Source: Rotaria socialis (lineage: Eukaryota > Rotifera > Eurotatoria > Philodinida > Philodinidae). From it: DNA of 64,000 bases. Within the stretch, counting starts at the first letter, position 1; each line of letters opens with the position of its first letter. A program made the translations under genes and the position numbers. Shown here piece by piece: positions 53,160 through 63,929 of this stretch. A model generated the notes under the pieces. That model ran no database searches. It was given only the letters and a program-made list of their open reading frames with translations, and was not told the origin of the DNA. The stretch lies in contig CAJNYU010000498.1 of NCBI GenBank assembly GCA_905331475.1, forward strand, positions 1 through 64,000, in the 5' to 3' direction.

Positions 53160-55544
53160 ATGAGCCGATCAAACAATCGTATGTCAGATTATTTACTGAA
53201 TTCAGCAGAACATGAAGGTGCATCGTTATTTCCATCTGGTTTACTTATGTATGATCTACCGTCACTGCGTCGAACAGCATCTCGAGCTTCGAATAATGTT
53301 GAATTGATGAATCGAGAACCACCGAAAAAAAAACGATCACCATCGCCTGTTACTTCCGTAGGTTATTTCGAAATAATATCAACTGCTGTTTGTGTGCTGC
53401 ATTGAAATTTCTGATCAGTATAAAATTTGCTTGTTTTACCATAGAAGTTTAAGGTGAACTGTCAGCAAACATTTTCTTTGGGCATGCATTTAATGCAATA
53501 TCTAAAAATATAGCAATCCATATCTAAATTATATCAATATTGCCTAACTTAATACAGTAGTATCTATTCTGATGAAAGGATGCCTTTAGAAACATTGCTT
53601 AATCTAATTTTGTAATGCAACATCTTTTAATTCAATTAAATATCTGAATTAAAAAATATTCGGTCTTTTAATTCAATATGTTATCACTTTTAATAAATGA
53701 CTATCAATGAATTTATCGACTTATCTAATTAATTTGAACGGAATCTATAATTGATAAGTACTTGTAAATTAATTGAAAGAGTATATATGAGCTGGGAATG
53801 ACGATAAGTGATAAGAAAAAAGTTAGTTTAAAAAATGTCTTGGGTGGGGCATAGGTGTAAAGAGAAATAAGAACACCCACACTCCGCATCTCAAGACTTT
53901 TTTCTATTACTTTAGTAATTAATTGTACATAACTTTGTGTTGTTAAGTAGTGCTATTTAATAGATTAGATATAAATCTATTCTAAAATTAGATATGGATT
54001 GCTATATTTTTAGGTATGAGTTTATATTTACCCCAATTCAATACCTATTTTTGGAATAAATGTACGGAAACTTTCTCATTACTTAATTCAAGCCAACACC
54101 TGTCAACTATTTCAGTCTACGGTATAACATGATGCCTCAAAATTTGAGCTCGTAAACCTCTTGCGTATAAAACGAATACTTAATCCTATGAAGATTTGCC
54201 TGATAGTGTTTCGAACGCTATTCTATCTGAAACTTCCATTTTGATAATTCTCTATAAACACAAATAGTTTCTTTCTACTTCGACACGAGAATATACTCTT
54301 CTCGGTCATTGCTTTAATTAAAATAGAAAACAGAACAGATTTAATATTAATAATTCAGAAAAAGTCACAAAATCACCACCAAGTGTAACGAAGACTAATT
54401 ATATCTAGAGAAGAAAAATTAAGCAAATGCTTGTATAAAGAAAATAAATATAGACAATGTTCTGTTTGCTAACATACATTTAGTCTGCATCTTCATCGTC
54501 ATTAGCCGACGGTGATTTTCCTATTGATGATCAACCGAATCGACAAAATTTAACAACATCTGAAGATTGGTGGCGTCAAGGTTTTCTTGCAAAATGAACA
54601 TTTATCTATTCAATATTTTTTGTAAATTTATTTTAGCCATCGAACCAGTACCAATAAAAAAGATTCCTGTCTCTCAATCAGCATTCAGTATGAATGATGA
54701 TGATATATCAAATGATACAAATCAACTATTTTCTCTATTAACATCATTTAATTCAACTCAACGAATAGTTGTTCATAATCAACTATTAACTAGTTTAACA
54801 CAAACCTATTCTGATAAAGCAATTGATTATGTAAAACAATGTTATGCATGTCGTTCGGTACCAAACTTAAATATTTTAATAAAACGTGGCTTAGTAAAAA
54901 TTAATAAAGAAAAATCTATTCGAATAGCCATTAGTAATGTATATTGTATTCATGTATTTTAATGCTTTATGACTATTCTTGTTGTATGATTTAAAGAAAA
55001 AAGAAATCTTTGCACAATTAGATAAAAACGGGAAAATTTTATCTACATTTGATAATCGACTATTTGATTCGATAGAACAATTCTATGAAGCGTATCAATC
55101 ACGTCGTAAACGAAATGAAAATTTAGATACGATTTATCAATCTGTATATTGGTATGATCAAACATTTCATTCACTGTTACTTGAATATGCTGAAACAATG
55201 TCAGCAATCATCAAAAAATCTTTTTGCTTTATTATAAATTTTGTTTTCAAAAAATTTAGTGTGAAGATTTCCGGTATGAAAACTCGACTGATTGCCGACA
55301 ATGAACTTTTATCAAACAATGCTTCAATTGATAAACTACCGAAAGAAATTCTTTGTCAAATCAACTGTTGGAAAGAAGGTCGAAATGAAATCGATTTGTA
55401 ATTTATGATTTCTTACAATAAAGAAAAGAACGATATGTAATTTGTTTTGCCTTCTAAAACGTTTTCAGATATCAATTTACATGAAATCGATAGTCTTGAA
55501 GAATCGGATAAAAAACAAAGTCAAATATTTTTTAATCAAACGTA
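53160..55544 (+). CDS. Hypothetical protein with basic nuclear-localisation-like motif
   Basis: Exons 53160-53357, 54484-54580, 54637-54893 and 54997-~55379, plus a short last exon from ~55470, join in phase to roughly 340 residues. The family is not recognised. Exon 1 has LFPSGLLMYDLPSLRR and a basic PPKKKRSPSP stretch that could be a nuclear localisation signal. Exon 2 is Ser-rich and ends SEDWWRQ. Exon 3 contains FNSTQRIVVHNQLLTSLTQ, which loosely recalls the helical dimerisation segment that precedes some F-boxes. Exon 4 has a later LPKEILCQINCW, faintly F-box-like. No WD40 repeats follow. Intron 1 (1.1 kb) is largely a TIR element. The last junction (GAA G|GTCGAA) and the stop near 55544 are tentative. 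Confidence 0.6.
53501..54014. mobile_element. Non-autonomous TIR element with TA duplication (Tc1/mariner-like)
   Basis: The left end (from 53501, core TCTAAAAATATAGCAATCC) and the reverse complement of the right end (ending at 54014, core CCTAAAAATATAGCAATCC) form terminal inverted repeats of about 28 bp with very few mismatches. Both ends are flanked by TA, as expected for Tc1/mariner insertion. The 514-bp body has no coding frame and contains further internal inverted repeats, including an imperfect hairpin near 53830-53905. It lies in intron 1 of the orphan gene at 53160. Confidence 0.75.
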
Positions 55545-56508
55545 GAATTTGTTGTTATATGTTAAGCCGCCAACTAGAATTTTCACACTTACTTGAAAGT
55601 GAAGAAAAGAAAGATTAAAATTTTTCAAGAGCGAATTCCGGTATATTTTTTTTTTCTCTCTTGATATGGGCGTTTCAATCTACTCTCTACAGTAGTATCT
55701 TTGCATAATGTCGAGATGTGCCTTAGAATGTTTTAATTCTATCATCTGTTGTTAACAACAAAATTATGTAGAAAAATATGCAACAAGTAAGTAGATTGAG
55801 ACGAGAAAAGAAGAGTCGCAGTATTCTCGTTACGCAGCAACGAGTGTATGCGCTTGTTACTGTTATTTTAAAAAGAAAACGTAGTCTGGTAACGACATCG
55901 GTATACTTTATAGACATATATCCACCGTTTGAACGATAGACGACGACGACGACGAAGACGAAGAAGAAAAAAAAAGAAATTTATTTTCTACCGGAACTGA
56001 CAGATGATGACGCTGTCAATGATAGAGACAGAGTAAAAAAAATTCCAGAAAACACTCTTATTTCAACTGAGAGAAATTCTTCCATTTACATCATAAATGT
56101 TGCTCTATAGCTTCCATATCTATTCATTTTGATTTTAGTAACTGTAGAGAGCATTGAAAAATAAAAGAAGTAAGTTAGTTCGTCAAACCAAAATTATTAC
56201 TCGATCACTTGTATTTTAATTACAAAAACAATTAGTCGATATTTAGCAGTCCGAAGTTTGCGTAGGAGAAAAGTAGAACTTGTTTTTATTTAAACAGCTT
56301 ATCGATCGTGGGCAAATTGAGGTAAGAATCCGCTTCGATCATTATTTTTCCTTTATATTTATTGGAAGAACACTATAAATAACTCTTTACACCATGAAGT
56401 ACTCTAATCGACATACACTCGAATGAAAGAAAATCGGTATTCACTTAAGAATTCAACATAGATATTTTACACTGTAAAAGTCTTTATATAGTAAATATAA
56501 ATTGTTGA
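55545..56508. other. Intergenic between convergent genes
   Basis: No gene recognised. A GAC/GAA trinucleotide tract lies at about 55938-55970. The remainder is AT-rich, with no sustained frame on either strand. Confidence 0.5.
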
Positions 56509-57554
56509 CTACATATGAACACTGCTATTACGAAAGGTATTGTAAGGAATTTTTGATGCAATAAATAAAGATTGTTGATTTAATATTGAGTTCCGTTGTT
56601 TTGTTGATAGGTTTTCTTCGAAACTTTTACGAATAGATCGGTCAAGTTTTATACCAAGCAGATGCGCTATCTTTTCTGTGCAGCGTAAAACTCGTTTGAG
56701 ATTAATATTATCAGCAATTAAGTGTGATTCGCAGAATGGAACAGTACCTTGAATAGTTCCATAATAAGATGGATCAATATAGACACGATAGAAATTTTCT
56801 TCATGTTCTTTATTATTTATAGATAATATTAAATTAATAATTGAATGAAATATATGAATATAATTATGACTAGTGATTAGTTCATGTAATTGTTCGTTTG
56901 TCATAGTTCTAAGATTTTGATTAAACTCAGTTGTTCGAATAAACTTCATAAGAGATTGACGATTATTCCAATCGAGTAAAACATAATGATTTGAATTGAC
57001 CGTTTGAGAATTTGTTTGTTCGATTGATGAAAGATCGATTAAACTTGAATCTATAGGAACATCTTGTTTATGCAGCGAATTGATCGAAAATCTTTTTGAC
57101 ATCGCATCTATAAATAATTATTTTAGAAAAGCTTTTAACACCTATTCTCTTGAGAGTGGAGAAAACATAAACAAGACTAAATACCGGATGCACATGATTC
57201 TTTTTTTAAATTAATCTGTCGCTGGTCTAATCTGTTTGAGTACGAACGTTCACTACGATTTAGATGATGTCGGGAACAATATATTGGTAGATTATTAGCA
57301 TCATTAGTTTTAATGTTAAAATTATGTTTGTCTCGTTGATAGATTTTTGTTTTCAGATTGTTATCGGTGACAGTCAGTTTTTCATTTTTGTATAAAGATT
57401 CAACATTGGATAGGATTGAAATATGTTTATGTAAACATTGATTCGATGTATAAAGTATGCTATATGGAATTTGATATTTTTTTCGTACGAGTTGTTGTTC
57501 TTTTTGCCATCGATATCGAATTTTACGAACACATTGATCATCATTATGTGTCAT
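56509..57554 (-). CDS. Hypothetical protein, two exons
   Basis: Minus-strand exons 57554-57185 and 57107-56509 join at phase 1 (G|AT, reading CAS-D-AMSKRF) through a 77-nt GT-AG intron, giving 322 residues. I do not recognise the family. Exon 1 encodes a basic region (KIRYRWQKEQQLVRKKYQI) followed by Asn/Lys-rich sequence. Exon 2 encodes a mostly helical-looking region with YVLLDWNNRQSLMKFI, a Leu/Ile-rich stretch (IHIFHSIINLILSI), then YRVYIDPSYYGTIQG and VPFCESHLIADNI. No signal peptide or membrane span is clear. Without the splice it would look like two separate genes. The start lies 130 bp from a divergent gene. Confidence 0.7.
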
Positions 57555-57684
57555 GCTTATGCGTGCGCGTGTGTGTGTGTGTGTGTGTGTCTCTTATTAT
57601 CTAGATAATTAGATAAGAGCAAGAAGACAGTATGTCTTTTTTCTAGATTTTATCTTTTGAAAAGAAATAAGATAATTCGAAATC
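57555..57684. promoter_or_regulatory. Very short divergent spacer containing a GT microsatellite
   Basis: 130 bp separate two divergently oriented start codons. It contains a GT/GC dinucleotide tract at about 57563-57592, capable of Z-DNA, and a short hairpin (TATCTAGATAATTAGATA). Both core promoters must fit here or overlap the coding ends. Confidence 0.5.
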
Positions 57685-59811
57685 ATGGAATCAAATCAAG
57701 TAGAAATGTACCAAATTGCTAAAGCAGAACCATCCGACGATAAAGGTTAGTCAATATTTGTGTGCCATTTATTTGATGAAAGTGCTTCTGTATTGTAATA
57801 GAAAAAGTAGTAATGCGAGCGCTAGTTGGTAATCCAAATAGACATAAACCACTCGCACAACATTCACCACCGATTGTAACAACTACATCCGATGCACTAC
57901 CACCGGCATCGATGTATACACTTGAACCTCGAAATCAACCAATATCACCAAGAGTATTGCCTAGAACAGTACAAGCAGAAGTTTATTATATGGCACCTCA
58001 GCAAACACAAGCACCACCGGCATCCAATGATCCAAAGATAGAAGAAGGTATATTTATTGTTGTGTGCCTTAGTTTAGAGAAAAACAAAGAGTGATTTGTT
58101 TTTTGAATACTAGATCAAAATCAGTTAATACATTCTGAAACTGTAGTACCGATAGTCCGACAAAGTGAACCTAAACCGATTGCTTTTCTTGAACCTCAAA
58201 TTATTTCAGAGCCTGTCCTCTATAGTATTGTGGATGGAAACGCTGCTCCCGTTTATATTGATCAAACAGTTCCGACAAAGAAAGATGTTCCTGTACCTAT
58301 ACTCTATGCAATAACTGGTCAATCTCGCCCTCCACCTGTAGATATGAATGCAACTGCTACTAACGTGCCAGCAACTACCGCTGGCAACGCTTCTTCTCTT
58401 TTTTCGTTAGTTGGTAGTCCAAATATGCCAACACAGCCTGAAGTATTAATACCAAAAGTCTCACAACAATCATCAGCACATTTCTATACGATCGTTGGCC
58501 GTCCAAGTATCCCACTAGAATCTCAACAACCTATTCAGCCGATAACAAAAGTTTCACAGCAACCTTCACCTACTCTCTATCCAATAGTTGGCAGTTCAAC
58601 GCTTACACTACCTATTACCGAACAAGACACGCCGAATGCAAGTCCTCCGATAGAACCAGTAACACCTAAATCACTTCAACCAGTACCAATTTCAAATACA
58701 ATCGCCGGGAATAAACAGATGCCATCAGAAAATTTAAAGGAGAATAACTTAACACTACCAGTGCCGGTTAAAAAGCAAATAAATGATCCAATTTTGTATG
58801 AAGTCGTTGGAGATCCTAAAATGCCTACATCCATGACAATTCCTGTCAAAAATCAACCATTACCAGCAATAAAACAAAAAGCACCACCACCACCACAACA
58901 ACAACACTCACAAGTGCCTATGTTGTTTGCATCTGTTGGCCAACCAGGATCACCTACGCTAGAAGATATGGCTGCTAAACCGAAGTATTAGACATTATAC
59001 TCTGTCGGCTAATCATGATAATTTATTATTCTAGAAAATCATCCATAAAAGAAACACCGACATCATTTGAAGGCCATCCCAAACAAGTGAATCGTAGTCC
59101 TGAACGTCGAACAGAACCAGAACCATTACTCGAAAAAATTCCTCCTATTGCAAATCCAAAACAAAAACGTGAAGCTAAACCACAAGGTTGTTTGTTTTAA
59201 ACAAATGCATAATTAAATTTCGGATAACAATTTCTCCTCTTTTCTTTCTGTTTTAGAACGCATTATCCCAAAATCAGAAACTATATTTATTCCATTTCGC
59301 GAACGTGAACCATTACCTCGTCCTAAACGAATGCGAGCAACTGCTGGAAAAATTCGTCATAAAGATTTTCTTATTCCAGGCGATGATCCATTGCATGCAT
59401 CTGATTATATTTCACCTTATGCCTATCATCCATCAAAGCCATATCGTGAACGAACATATAATCCTCGATCATTACCTCCGCTGAGAAATAGTTCAGAGCA
59501 AAAAACAAGAGTACCGATTTATGAATCAAATTATCGGGGTGAACAAAAACATCCATATAACCCATGGACGCCTCATTCATTGGTAAATATTTTAATGAAT
59601 GTCGTTGTTCCGTTGTTTTTTTCATTGTTTTTTCTATAAATAGGAACGATATCCTGTTAATACAAAGCGACGTTCTCGCCTGTGGGATTTCGACCAACGT
59701 GCTCAAACAGATACCGATGATAATGACGACGACAATGATCAAGAATTCAATCAACGAAAGCAACTGTATAGAAAAATTCGAGTACGTACACCTTGGATAC
59801 CTGTTTGGTAA
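57685..59811 (+). CDS. Proline-rich repeat protein with degenerate LYxIVGxPxMP units
   Basis: Exons 57685-57745, 57802-~58048, 58114-~58987, ~59035-~59188, ~59257-~59582 and ~59643-59811 join in phase to roughly 610 residues. The family is not recognised. The first half carries about nine diverged repeats spaced some 25-40 residues apart, each with an aromatic-hydrophobic core and a Gly-Pro turn: RALVGNPN, LYSIVDGN, LYAITGQSRPP, LFSLVGSPNMP, FYTIVGRPSIP, LYPIVGSS, NTIAGNKQMP, LYEVVGDPKMP and LFASVGQPGSP. Linkers are Pro/Gln/Thr-rich. The second half is basic and Pro-rich, with IRHKDFLIPGDDPLHASDY. The C-terminus has an acidic run (DTDDNDDDNDQE) and ends in RVRTPWIPVW. No signal peptide or membrane span. 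The repeats may be short linear binding motifs in a scaffold. Confidence 0.75.
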
Positions 59812-60069
59812 TCAAATGAATTTATTTTCGCTCGTATCAGTCCATTGAGAAAAAGAACTTCGCAATTATAATATATCTTTTTTATTAATCATAACAGAAT
59901 CTTATTTAATTTATTATCTATATTATGTTTTCTTTTTTTTATAATATAAATGTTCTTCGATGAACTTGTTAATTTAACTTTTTGAGAGAAACGTTTTGAA
60001 TTCTAAATAAAAGAAAACAAACATTTATCCGTTACACTATTAATTGAGAACATTGCTTTTGTTGTTTAC

Positions 60070-60277
60070 CTTCAAAACTAATGTTTCCATTGCCATCATC
60101 ATCAAGCCGTTTCATAAAGCCTAGAATTTCTTGTTCAGCAAGTGCTTTTGATATACCAAGCATTTCTTGCATTGGTAAATAATATTGTCTTCATTCATCA
60201 ACTGTAATAAATTTGCTATCATCTTTGTCAAGTCGTCGAAATTCTTTTTGAAGCTGCTCCTCAGTTATATTAGCCAT
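60070..60277 (-). pseudogene. EF-hand (calmodulin-like) fragment with in-frame TGA
   Basis: Reading the minus strand from an ATG at 60277 gives ANITEEQLQKEFRRL, then a complete 12-residue EF-hand loop DKDDSKFITVDE. A TGA follows immediately at 60193-60191, codon 29. The same frame continues as RQYYLPMQEMLGISKALAEQ and reaches a second loop, DDDGNGNISFE, ending at a GT donor (GAAG|GTAAAC). No following exon is found toward the next gene. It looks like a broken or partial calcium-binding gene. A sequencing error at the TGA (Trp TGG in the ancestor) is the main alternative. Confidence 0.65.
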
Positions 60278-62689
60278 TGTAGATACGCAAGTAGCAAATA
60301 CTGATGTATTTATACGTTATATTTTAGAATGAACAAATCAACAAGGATAAAACCACTGAATTCATAAAACACAACATCATGTCTTAATCATAGTTGACTG
60401 ATTTTTCTCGTATGATATATTGTATTGTGCGGCATTAATACATCGAAAACAAAACATTTATTTTTATTTTCGATTGTTCATGATACACTTGATTAGCTTG
60501 TTTTTATTAAGAAAAATCGAATCTGTATTAGCCACGGTATTTAAAACCATTGGTAAAAGAAAAGAAAATTTGAGGACGAGATAAGTGTTTGCGTTAGTAT
60601 TCAATTTGTCATGACAACGTTTATATCGATCTATATTTAGAACGAAAACGAGATTTGAATAGATATGTTCCAACCTGCACCAAATGGAGTCGATTGAATT
60701 ACTTCGTTAATAGTAATGGGATCTCTGAAAATAGATTCATGTCAAGTCATAGTTAAGTCTGTTTTATGCGTAAAAAATTGACTATCAATTTTAATTGCAC
60801 ATAATATATGTCTATCGATGATGTCATCAAGTTGAACAGATGAATCGAGTGTTGATAGTGAGACATGCTCCAAGACTTCTAGTTTTTCTTTTTAATGTTT
60901 GTCGTAGGATTAACTAAAGAGAATGAACTTCTTTTGCAAAAACCTGTTTCTATCAACTATCGAGAATTAAAACAGCGACGGTTACGGCCCAAATGAAATA
61001 CTCGTTGTATAAAGAAACAGTTATTAGTTTAACGTAATTGAAAACAAATACTTTTTGAAGTATAGCAATTGCCAAAAGTATCATATTACTAATGACCGTA
61101 AATTCTATTTTACCTTGAAATATTTTTATGAAATAGAAGTCTGTGACATTGATTATGAGTTATTACCAGAAGCGCTTTTCGCTTGGGAACATGATTAACA
61201 CAATGTCTTAACGACCTTTGTTGAGAATCCACGTCGAAAAACGTTCTTTTCTCAGATAATGCTCAACCTACTTATCGATCAAAATCCCATTAGCGAGATC
61301 GCTATAAATATCTTATTTAAATGGGTATTTCATGTTGGAAGTTGTTGTTGTTGTTGTTGTTCCGTCTCATTCATGCATCAAACACGAGACTGCTGATGCA
61401 TTGATGCAAAAGCAGACCTCTATACGTTGAAACCCATACGAAGGTGGTGTTATCTGTAGCAAGATTACGAAGTTTATGATGATCGTAGTAGTACCGTAAA
61501 TACAGATCTCATAGAATCGAAAGTTAATTTCTTTCGTATCGATTTAGAGGATGACACGTAGGATAGCAAAGTCTCAGATTTGTGTGGGAACTGAATTCAC
61601 GTTGCAAAATAATTACTCAGACATTTTTGTTTTGTGTGAATCAATCAGTGCATGAAGAGTTTTGTCGCTTTCGTTGGTTTATTCATAAGAAATGAATATC
61701 TCATAGAATTTGTAGCGCTCTTGGCTAATGAACATATTGAACAATAGACTTAGCTGAGCATCATGTTGGAAAATTTCTTTTCTTCTCTCGTTGTCAAAAA
61801 ATTTTGATAAAAGTTGCCAAGAAATTGTTTTTGACAAGGTACTCAAAATGAAAGTGGTCTTGAAGTTATGCATAATGAATTCTAGAGAATGATGCATCGT
61901 AAAGAAAATTTCATCGTCGAATAAGAACGTCATAATTTCCATAAGTAGTTGTATGATTTTGATTGCCATTGGTTATTCATAGAAATATGTTTTTCATTGA
62001 AAACGTCATTCGGTGTATGATCAAAATGTTTCTCCAATTACTTTTCTAAACATTAGCAAATCATATATCTATTCATCGGTCAATAATATAAAATCGATTA
62101 AGTGTGCGAGTAGTACGAAATTTATCATCACCTCAATAAACTTATTTATAAAAATCATACCAATATGAACTCTATAATTATGTGTTAAGATTATTTATCT
62201 TTGCGATAGAACGCTCGATTAAAAGAAAACAGTATAATATTCAATTCTTTTCAAGATATTAATCAAAATCAAAAACAATCAAGTGATAATCGTCTTAAAC
62301 CTAAATACAATATACATCTTAAACTAGAAACAGTCGTATTTTTAATTCGAAAGACAGCTGGTATCAATAACGAGGTTATAAGGTGTCAAAGAAAAATCCA
62401 TTATTAAAAGGCGCGGACAAAAAATATATTTAAGCTTCAAAGCCATGAAACTAGTTAAACCTTTCAAATGAGATAAACTACTATAAAAGTTTTAGCAAAC
62501 GCCATAGCATACAACTAATGGATTGAGTTCGATACTATTAAAAACGAAATACGTTATGACCTCAAAATGCTCTATTTCAAAATCATAGAGAATTTATTTT
62601 CTAAACAAAAAACCATTTTATCTCACTTTATTGACACAGGAAAACATGATTAATCAAAATTTTTATTACATTTGAATAAGGATTACATA
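60278..62689. other. Intergenic, no confident gene
   Basis: Mostly AT-rich. A GTT trinucleotide tract lies at about 61341-61361. A 96-codon minus-strand frame at 61679-61969 looks slightly protein-like (WQLLSKFFDNERRKEIFQ) but has no splice partners or recognised family, so I do not call it a gene. Confidence 0.45.
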
Positions 62690-63352
62690 TTATACAACAT
62701 TAGCCTTCTGGTTTAGATGGCACTGTTCTTGTAAATATTTTACAATGCGTTCACAATCAATTCCTTCACGTTCTATATGGAAATAATCACTTTGTGATAA
62801 ATCAACAATAGTTGAGCCACGCCTGTCATTCGATGCTAATCGACCACCATCAACAACTAAGTCAACATCTTGCCATAGTAATTTGAATTCGTCAATACAT
62901 ATTGTACTTGGTTCATTAGAAATATTAGCACTAGTCAATGCTATCGGTTGCTTCAAACGTTGAGCTAATTCAATCATAAATTGACAATTTGGTATACGTA
63001 TAGCGACATTAGTTACATTCGGGTTGAAATAATCAGGTAACGATGAGTTTCGCTCAAACATAAGAGTTACTGGACCAGGAAGAAGTTGACCATTACCTAG
63101 CTGTTCTTTGGTTAAAGTCGGTTTCGACCAAGAAAATACATCTTCAACGGAACCAACGGCTATTGCTAATGGTTTAGTAAATGATCGACCCTTTATTTCA
63201 TAGATTCGACGAATAGCTTGTTCACTATTAGCCAATGCAGCAAGACCATAAATGGTATCTGTTGGAACAGCAATGACACCGTTATTTTTTAAACTCGAAA
63301 TACATCGATCTATGAGATCGATGTCGTTTACTGATGCAATATTATTCAACAT
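62690..63352 (-). CDS. YRDC: Threonylcarbamoyl-AMP synthase (YrdC/Sua5 family)
   Basis: This enzyme makes threonylcarbamoyl-AMP from Thr, bicarbonate and ATP for the t6A37 modification of ANN-decoding tRNAs. The intact, intron-free frame gives 220 residues covering one YrdC domain. It has VIAVPTDTIYGLAAL near residues 26-40, the nucleotide-binding IYEIKGRSFTKPLAIAV at 50-66, LLPGPVTLMFER, VAIRIPN, and ALTSANIS. GSTIVDLS follows near the end. It reads closest to animal YRDC (short, lacking the extra C-terminal Sua5 domain). No mitochondrial presequence is evident at this start. It is the only conserved gene in the window without an intron. Confidence 0.96.
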   Translation of the reverse strand: MLNNIASVNDIDLIDRCISSLKNNGVIAVPTDTIYGLAALANSEQAIRRIYEIKGRSFTKPLAIAVGSVEDVFSWSKPTLTKEQLGNGQLLPGPVTLMFERNSSLPDYFNPNVTNVAIRIPNCQFMIELAQRLKQPIALTSANISNEPSTICIDEFKLLWQDVDLVVDGGRLASNDRRGSTIVDLSQSDYFHIEREGIDCERIVKYLQEQCHLNQKANVV

Positions 63353-63434
63353 AGTCTTATTTTAAATATATATATTTACTATTGTAGTCTATGAAATCAT
63401 ACAATTTAGAATTACATATGCTGATGCAATGTTA

Positions 63435-63929
63435 GGCTTTGTCTACACTAGAAAAGTTAATGCTGAATTAAGGCATCTGATTGGTCGAAAAGTTAATTCG
63501 AATTTAATGCACTTTTCAGAGGTGCATTAAAGTTAATGTACCAATCGGTAAAGAACTTGATGGACTAATTAGAATCTCGGACAGGCCTCAATGAGGTCGC
63601 TGTATATTATCGATAAATAGATATTTTATGAAGAACAGGAGGTGAGGTATAAAAATTCAAGAACCCTAGAATATTGAACGAAACTATAGGTGAAAGAAAT
63701 AAGTTAGAAAAGTAGATATTTTGGTGACAAACTTCGTCATTTGTCGTTAATCATAAAAAAGAGACAGAAGCGACTTTTTCTTTACTGAACATGTGCTAAG
63801 TTTATACATTCAGACTACATTATAGCGGTTACTTCTCAATTCTGATTGATACATTAAACTTATAAGTGTAGACGCACGTAGATTTAATTCGAATTAATGC
63901 CGCATTATCTTTCTAGTGTAGACAAGGCC
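63435..63929. mobile_element. Harbinger/Tourist-like MITE with TTA target duplication
   Basis: The left end GGCTTTGTCTACACTAGAAA and the reverse complement of the right end (GGCCTTGTCTACACTAGAAA) are terminal inverted repeats with one difference over their first 20 bases. They are flanked by TTA on both sides (63432-63434 and 63930-63932), the duplication expected of PIF/Harbinger elements. The 495-bp body is non-coding and contains subterminal inverted repeats built on TTAATGC/GCATTAA, including near 63509-63540. It lies about 80 bp upstream of the YRDC start codon. Confidence 0.8.

Noticed and set aside
57177..57554. Separate 125-residue gene on the minus strand
   Set aside because: A phase-consistent GT-AG intron joins it to the frame at 57107-56509, so it is exon 1 of that gene.
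60650..60725. Minus-strand mini-exon candidate (ITINEVIQSTPFGAG) upstream of the EF-hand fragment
   Set aside because: Has an acceptor and a possible donor but no start, no joining exon and no family match.
61679..61969. 96-codon minus-strand frame with somewhat protein-like sequence
   Set aside because: No recognised family, no splice partners, no clear promoter; insufficient to call a gene.
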